Part shown: positions 5,743-9,569 of the stretch, piece by piece | How positions within the stretch are numbered: position 1 is the first letter of the stretch | How the letters are laid out: each line of letters starts with the position of its first letter | DNA from: CAZAQB01 sp964487155 | GTDB lineage: Bacteria; Pseudomonadota; Gammaproteobacteria; Nitrococcales; Nitrococcaceae | Direction: 5' to 3' | Assembly (NCBI GenBank): GCA_964487155.1 | Contig: CAZAQB010000126.1 | Span: 1 to 9,569 of the forward strand | DNA length: 9,569 bases | Program-made: the position numbers and the translations under genes | Notes under the pieces: generated by a model | Databases searched by the model: none | Told to the model about the DNA's origin: nothing | What the model saw: only the letters and a program-made list of their open reading frames with translations

Positions 5743-6491
5743 CAGCCCGGCGCCGTGCCGCCCGGGGCGGCCTCTGCAAGCCAGCGCTGCCAGCCAAGGC
5801 AGGCCCCCAGGGCCTGTAGCTCCGGCGGCGGCGGACAGTGGATGGACACGAACTCCCCGGTCAGCGGCTGCCGGAAGCCCATCCACTGCGCATGCAGCGC
5901 CAGCCGGTAGAACCCGAAACGTTCCCGGAACATGCGGTTGTGGCGGCCGTCGCCGTGGGTGGTGTCGCCCACCACCGGATGGGCGATGGCGGCCAGGTGG
6001 CGGCGGATCTGGTGGCGGCGCCCGGTCAGCGGGCAGACCGCCAGCAGAGCGTAGCGCGAGGTGGGATAGCGCGACACGGGCACCGGCAGCTCCACGGTGG
6101 CGAGCCGCCGGTAGCCACTGTGGGCGGGCCGGGCTTCGCCCCCTTCCGCCGGGCGCAGGGGCCGGTCGATGCGCCCGGCGGGCTCGGTCCAGCCGCGCAC
6201 CACCGCCAGATAGCGCTTGGCCACCCGATGCCCGCGCACCGCCTCGGCGAGCCGGGCGGCGGCCCCCGAGCTGAGGCCGAACACCAGCACCCCGGATGTC
6301 GCCCGGTCGAGCCGGTGCACCGGGTAGACCCGCCGGCCGAGCTGGTCGCGCAACTGCTGCAGCGCGGCCTCCCGGCTGCCGGCCAGGGCGGTACGGTGCA
6401 CCAGCAGACCGGAGGGCTTGGCCACGGCGATGTAGTGGGCGTCCCGGAACAGCACCCGGAGCGCCGGGCGCACCGTCTCAGTGGCTGCCAC
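5739..6491 (-). CDS. truC: TruC-like tRNA pseudouridine synthase (RluA superfamily)
   Basis: A 250-residue cytoplasmic enzyme that isomerises uridine to pseudouridine, in the TruC group at tRNA position 65 (E. coli TruC is of similar length). Features: AVAKPSGLLVHR (22-33) at the start of the catalytic fold; the RluA-type catalytic motif VHRLDRATSGVLVFG (58-72) with Asp62 the expected nucleophile; LTGRRHQIRRHLAAIAHPVVGDTTHGDG (about 155-182); and LALHAQWMGF. There is no N-terminal S4 domain, as in TruC. The GTG at 6491 is preceded by GGAGG with a 6-nt spacer, and the gene overlaps the end of the ABC-F gene by 14 bp, so the two are translationally coupled. Another RluA-type specificity cannot be excluded from sequence alone. 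Confidence 0.92.
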   Translation of the reverse strand: MAATETVRPALRVLFRDAHYIAVAKPSGLLVHRTALAGSREAALQQLRDQLGRRVYPVHRLDRATSGVLVFGLSSGAAARLAEAVRGHRVAKRYLAVVRGWTEPAGRIDRPLRPAEGGEARPAHSGYRRLATVELPVPVSRYPTSRYALLAVCPLTGRRHQIRRHLAAIAHPVVGDTTHGDGRHNRMFRERFGFYRLALHAQWMGFRQPLTGEFVSIHCPPPPELQALGACLGWQRWLAEAAPGGTAPGC

Positions 6492-8367
6492 GAGCGGCCT
6501 CCAGGGCCTCCTCCGCCTCCAGCCAGCGCTCCTCCAGTTCTACCTGGCGGCGGCGCAGCTCGCCCTGGCGGCGCAGCACGCCCTCCAGACGCCCGCCCTG
6601 GTCCGGCGCGTACAGGCCCGGATCCGCCAGCTTCTGCTCCAGACCGGCCAGCTCCGCCTGCAGCCCTTCCAGCTCGCGGGTCAGGGTGGAGGCCCGCTGC
6701 TGCAGCGGACGCAGGGCCTCGCGGCGCTGGGCGGCATCCTGGCGGGCCCGGCGACGTTCCGCCCCGGCGGGACTGGCCTCGGAGCGCTCCGCCCCGCGGC
6801 GGCGCTCCGCCAGCCAGCCCCGGTAGTCTTCCAGGTCGCCGGGGAAACGCCGCACGGCGCCGTCCGCCACCAGGTAGAACTGATCCACCGTGGCGTTCAT
6901 CAGGTGGCGGTCGTGGGACACCAGCACCATGACGCCGGGATAGGTCTGCAGGGCCCGGCTGAGGGCTTCACGCATCTCCAGGTCCAGATGGTTGGTGGGC
7001 TCGTCCAGCAGCAGCAAGTCCGGGCGTTGCCAGGCCAGCAGGGCCAGCACCAGCCGGGCCTGCTCGCCGCCGGACAGCGGCGCCACCGCGCCGGTGGCGA
7101 GCTCGCCGGAGAAGGCGAAGCCCCCCAGGTGGTTGCGCAGCTGCTGCTCGCTGGCCTCCGGAGCCAGGCGGGCCAGGTGCTGCAGGGGACTGGCGGCGGG
7201 ATCCAGTTGCTCCAGCTGGTGCTGGGCGAAGTAGCCCACCTGCAGGTCCCGCGGGCAGATGCGCTCGCCGCGCAGCGGTGCCAGCTCACCGGCCAGCAGC
7301 CGCACCAGGGTGGACTTGCCGGCCCCGTTGGGACCGAGCAGGCCGATGCGGGCCCCGGCCGGCAGCTCGAAGTCCAGCCCCCGCAGCACCGGCGCGCCGT
7401 GGTAGCCGGCATCCGCGTTACGCAGCGCCAGCACCGGCGTGGCCACGGAACCGGAGCTGTCCAGCTCGAACTGGAACGGGGAGTCCCAGTGGGCGGGGGC
7501 CACGGCGGCCATTTTCTCCAGGGCCTTGACCCGGCTCTGCACCGCCCGGGCCTTGTTGGCCTGGGCCCGGAACCGGTCGATGAACCGCTGCAGGCGCTGC
7601 TGCTCGCGCTGCTGGCGCTGGAAGGCGGCCTGCTGCTGGGCCAGGCGCTCGGCGCGCTGGCGTTCGAAGTCGCTGTAGCCGCCCCGATAGCTCACCAGCC
7701 GGCCGCCGTCCACGTGCAGGATGCCGTGCACCACGGCGTCGAGGAATTCCCGGTCGTGGGAGACCAGCACCAGGGCGCCGCTGAAGCTGCGCAGCCACTG
7801 CTCCAGCCACAGCACCGCTTCCAGGTCGAGATGGTTGGTGGGCTCGTCCAGCAGCAACAGGTCGGCACGGGCCAGTAGCGCCCGGGCCAGGGCGAGGCGC
7901 ATGCGCCAGCCCCCGGAGAAGCTCTCCACCGGCTGCTCCTGGCTGGCGGCGGCGAAGCCCAGCCCGTCCAGCACGGTGGCCGCCCGGGCCCGGGCGCTGT
8001 AGCCCCCGGCGGCCTCCAAGCGGGCGTGGGCGTGGCCCAGGGCTTCGCCATCACCGGTGCGCTCCGCGGCGGTTACAGCGGCCTCCGCCTCGCGCAGCCG
8101 AAGATCGCCGTCGAGGACGTAATCCAGCGCCGGGCGGTCGCCGGACGGGGCCCGCTGGGCGAGGCTGGCAATGGTCCAATCCGCCGGCCGCTGCAGTTCG
8201 CCGGCGTCCGGGGCCAGCTCGCCGCGCAGCATGGCCAGCAGCGAGCTTTTGCCGCAGCCGTTGGGGCCCACCAGGCCCAGCCGCCGGCCCGGGCTCAGGG
8301 TCAGGCTGGCGCCTTCCAGCAGCAGCCGCGGACCCCGGCGCAGGCTCACGTCGGTGAGGCGGATCAC
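6478..8367 (-). CDS. yheS: ABC-F family ATPase, YheS-like
   Basis: A soluble protein of 629 residues with two ABC ATPase domains and no membrane segment, the ABC-F layout of proteins that bind the ribosomal E site and affect translation. Domain 1: Walker A GPNGCGKSS (34-42), signature SGGWRMRLALA (151-161), Walker B LLLLDEPTNHLD (170-181). The inter-domain linker (about 232-296) is Gln/Arg-rich and coiled, with IDRFRAQANKARAVQSRVKALEKM. Domain 2: Walker A GPNGAGKST (345-353), signature LSGGEQARLVLA (431-442), Walker B LLLLDEPTNHLD (451-462). The tail (about 520-625) is a charged coiled coil. Sequence and length match E. coli YheS. The frame is open upstream to 8844, but that overlaps two other genes; the GTG at 8367 sits in a GTGA overlap with the preceding stop and matches the YheS N-terminus. 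Confidence 0.95.
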   Translation of the reverse strand: MIRLTDVSLRRGPRLLLEGASLTLSPGRRLGLVGPNGCGKSSLLAMLRGELAPDAGELQRPADWTIASLAQRAPSGDRPALDYVLDGDLRLREAEAAVTAAERTGDGEALGHAHARLEAAGGYSARARAATVLDGLGFAAASQEQPVESFSGGWRMRLALARALLARADLLLLDEPTNHLDLEAVLWLEQWLRSFSGALVLVSHDREFLDAVVHGILHVDGGRLVSYRGGYSDFERQRAERLAQQQAAFQRQQREQQRLQRFIDRFRAQANKARAVQSRVKALEKMAAVAPAHWDSPFQFELDSSGSVATPVLALRNADAGYHGAPVLRGLDFELPAGARIGLLGPNGAGKSTLVRLLAGELAPLRGERICPRDLQVGYFAQHQLEQLDPAASPLQHLARLAPEASEQQLRNHLGGFAFSGELATGAVAPLSGGEQARLVLALLAWQRPDLLLLDEPTNHLDLEMREALSRALQTYPGVMVLVSHDRHLMNATVDQFYLVADGAVRRFPGDLEDYRGWLAERRRGAERSEASPAGAERRRARQDAAQRREALRPLQQRASTLTRELEGLQAELAGLEQKLADPGLYAPDQGGRLEGVLRRQGELRRRQVELEERWLEAEEALEAARGSH

Positions 8368-8693
8368 GAGGCTTCTCCAGGGCTCTGCCCGGGGGCGGCG
8401 TGGCCGCACCGCCAGCAGGCGCCGAACTGGCCCTCCAGCGACTCGCCGCAGCCGGGACAGCGCCAGGGCGGTGCCGGCTCGGGCTCGGGCAGCAGCGCCT
8501 GGAGAATCTCCCGGGCCCGCAGGTAATGGGTGCCGTCCACCCAGACCTGGGGCCAGAGCTCCGTGGGGGGCAGCTCGCCGGCGCCGCCCGAGAGGTAGCG
8601 GTTGCGCACCACGCAGGGGATGCCCTGCTCCCGGAGGGCCTCCTCCAGGTGCCCCACCAGCAGCGGATCCCAGCCGGTGTAGAGGTGCCTCAA
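8364..8693 (-). CDS. DUF2007-type protein with a C-terminal zinc ribbon
   Basis: A 109-residue protein. Residues 1-67 resemble the DUF2007 'putative signal transducing protein' family (the LYTGWDPLLVGHLEEALREQGI opening, then NRYLSGGAGELPP and a Val/Trp-rich strand ending WVDGTHYLRAREIL). A proline-rich linker leads to a four-cysteine knuckle pair, C79-x2-C82 and C93-x2-C96, which probably binds zinc. The start is a TTG at 8693 that overlaps the preceding TGA (TTGA) and has GGAG 6 nt upstream. The end overlaps the ABC-F GTG start, so it is translationally coupled on both sides. The function of the family is unknown; position between a cyclotransferase-like enzyme and a ribosome-acting ATPase does not settle it. 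Confidence 0.85.
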   Translation of the reverse strand: MRHLYTGWDPLLVGHLEEALREQGIPCVVRNRYLSGGAGELPPTELWPQVWVDGTHYLRAREILQALLPEPEPAPPWRCPGCGESLEGQFGACWRCGHAAPGQSPGEAS

Positions 8694-9229
8694 GAGCCGC
8701 TCCAGCCGGCCATCTCGTCCAGCAGGCGGCGGTGGCGCAGGTCCCGGTCGGGATCCGGGTCGGGCATGGCCGGCCCCTGGCGGATTCCATGCACGTAGTC
8801 CTCGGGCATGGCGTGGAAGCGGGCGCCCCGCCAGACCAGCTCACGGTACCAGGCGAAGGGCCGCAGCGCGGGACTCAGGTGGCTGGGAACGGCGGTGTAC
8901 AGGAACACCTCCCGGCGCTCCCCGGCGCAGTCGACTTCCAGGACGGTGAGGCGATAGCCGGCGCCGATGCCCTCGATGCGGTCCAGCACGGGAAACTCGT
9001 CGGCCGCCAGCCGGTAGACCACGCCGTGCACCTGGTCCTGGTGCCGTCCGGTGTGGCAGGCGTCGGCCTTGGCGGAGCCGTCCACGTCGCTGCGCTTGTG
9101 AAAGCGCAGGGCGAAACCCTGCAGGCTCGCCCCGCCCAGCAGCCGGCAGGAGGGCGTGCGCCGTGCCAGCCGCAGGGGATGCAGGTTGGAACCGTAAGCC
9201 AGGTACAGGGGCGGTCGATCGCTGGGCAT
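8690..9229 (-). CDS. Gamma-glutamylcyclotransferase-like (AIG2/GGCT fold) protein
   Basis: A 179-residue cytoplasmic protein with the GGCT-fold signature LYLAYGSNLHPLRLARRTP (8-26). The YGSN loop (12-15) binds the gamma-glutamyl group, and Glu86 in VLDRIEGIGAGY (81-92) is the expected catalytic acid. Enzymes of this fold cyclise gamma-glutamyl amides, releasing 5-oxoproline; the actual substrate is unknown. The ATG at 9229 places the YGSN motif near the N-terminus, as in relatives. The frame is open upstream to 9418 but that part has no family similarity. A GAGGG lies about 11 nt upstream. It is first of a four-gene overlapping series; the last 11 residues (RRLLDEMAGWS region) run into the TTG start of the next gene. 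C-terminal residues 150-179 are charged and non-conserved. Confidence 0.88.
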   Translation of the reverse strand: MPSDRPPLYLAYGSNLHPLRLARRTPSCRLLGGASLQGFALRFHKRSDVDGSAKADACHTGRHQDQVHGVVYRLAADEFPVLDRIEGIGAGYRLTVLEVDCAGERREVFLYTAVPSHLSPALRPFAWYRELVWRGARFHAMPEDYVHGIRQGPAMPDPDPDRDLRHRRLLDEMAGWSGS

Positions 9230-9569
9230 GGCGGAATTGTCCCTCGCCAGGGGCCAGGGCCTCAAGCCGGACGCCGGCAGCGGATCGAACCTGGAGCCGG
9301 CCTTCGAATGCCCGCGCTGGCGGCACAATACATGCAATGCATCGGCCGCTCGGCGGACGGCCAGAGCACGCGCAGAGCAGCACTCCCCGGAGGGATTGCC
9401 CCGGCGCGCTGCGACCACCTGGGCACCCGCCGTTATGGCAACGCCTGGCGGATACTGCGTAGCCGCTCGTCGCCCGGCAGGCTCAGCCGGGGCACCAGCG
9501 GTCTATCCCTTGACCCCCGGCGCCGGGCAGGGCCCGCCGTAGCCCAATGCTGCGCGCAGCGCAGCGTTG
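9230..9569. other. Upstream region of the four-gene block; no convincing gene
   Basis: This 340-nt stretch should contain the promoter for the gamma-glutamylcyclotransferase block, but I cannot identify clear -35/-10 elements. It has an ATGCA-A-TGCAT inverted repeat at 9332-9342, a CCCGGC/GCCGGG hairpin at 9473-9491, a 12-bp palindrome CCCGGCGCCGGG at 9516-9527, and the REP-like hairpin at the right edge. Frames that stay open to the edge on both strands give Arg/Ser-rich products without recognisable motifs and run through the hairpin, so I do not call them genes. Confidence 0.5.
9545..9569. repeat. REP-like extragenic hairpin, cut by the window edge
   Basis: The arms CAATGCTGCGC (9545-9555) and GCGCAGCGTTG (9559-9569) pair over 11 positions with one U-G wobble and a 3-nt loop. 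The sequence before the left arm (GTAGCC) would probably be mirrored beyond the edge. Such GTAGCCCAA...GCTGCGC-type stems resemble the extragenic palindromes scattered between genes in many gammaproteobacteria. Whether it is repeated in this genome cannot be seen here. Confidence 0.45.

Noticed and set aside
5838..6932. A 364-codon open frame on the plus strand
   Set aside because: It is antisense to truC and the end of the ABC-F gene; the product turns Pro/Arg/Ala-rich and has no motif.
6481..7878. A 465-codon open frame on the plus strand
   Set aside because: It is antisense to the ABC-F gene, and its Gln/Leu/His-rich product is the complement of conserved ATPase codons.
8368..8844. N-terminal extension of the ABC-F gene to an upstream start at 8844
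   Set aside because: The extension overlaps two better-supported genes and has no YheS similarity; the GTG at 8367 matches the family N-terminus.
9230..9418. N-terminal extension of the gamma-glutamylcyclotransferase-like gene to 9418
   Set aside because: The extra residues are Arg/Ala/Pro-rich without family similarity, and the ATG at 9229 puts the YGSN motif at its normal distance from the N-terminus.
9308..9569. Plus-strand frame open from an ATG at 9308 to the window edge
   Set aside because: The product is Arg/Ser/Gly-rich, matches nothing I know, lacks a convincing ribosome binding site, and runs through the REP-like hairpin.
9433..9569. Minus-strand frame ending at a TAA at 9433, possible C-terminus of an upstream gene
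   Set aside because: The last residues (LSLPGDERLRSIRQALP) look protein-like, but the frame passes through the hairpin repeat at the edge and is too short to judge; sequence to the right would decide.

Overview
The window is very GC-rich, densely coded DNA, and every gene I can support lies on the minus strand. It looks chromosomal and probably comes from a gammaproteobacterium: the ABC-F ATPase closely resembles E. coli YheS, the pseudouridine synthase resembles TruC, and there is a near-perfect FNR/CRP-type palindrome. High GC and a HypF/cyclic-nucleotide-binding gene pair would fit a sulfur- or hydrogen-oxidising purple-sulfur-type lineage (Ectothiorhodospiraceae or Chromatiales), but that placement is inference.

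Read in the direction of transcription (right to left), there are three blocks. (1) 9229-5739 is a tightly overlapped set of four genes: a gamma-glutamylcyclotransferase-like protein, a DUF2007/zinc-ribbon protein, an ABC-F ATPase and TruC. Each start overlaps the preceding stop, and three of the four genes start with GTG or TTG. The block ends at an 11-bp hairpin whose stem contains the truC stop codon. (2) 5654-3168 holds a CHAD-domain protein, an orphan ParA-type ATPase and a VIT1/CCC1-type Fe/Mn transporter, with gaps of 59 and 16 nt. This is the most intriguing block: CHAD proteins are known to associate with polyphosphate granules, ParA-family ATPases position intracellular cargo, and the transporter moves the metals that polyphosphate binds. 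(3) 3137-1 has an FNR-type operator and a matching class II-like promoter, then a cyclic-nucleotide-binding-domain protein without a DNA-binding domain, then hypF (NiFe hydrogenase maturation). hypF runs off the left edge only a few codons before its expected end.

Non-coding stretches are few. 2304-2503, between the cyclic-nucleotide-binding gene and hypF, has two palindromes and a possible 32-codon leader ORF. 2966-3167 carries the operator and promoter. 9230-9569 holds no convincing gene but ends in a REP-like hairpin cut by the window edge. No tRNA, rRNA, CRISPR array, complete insertion sequence or prophage gene was seen.
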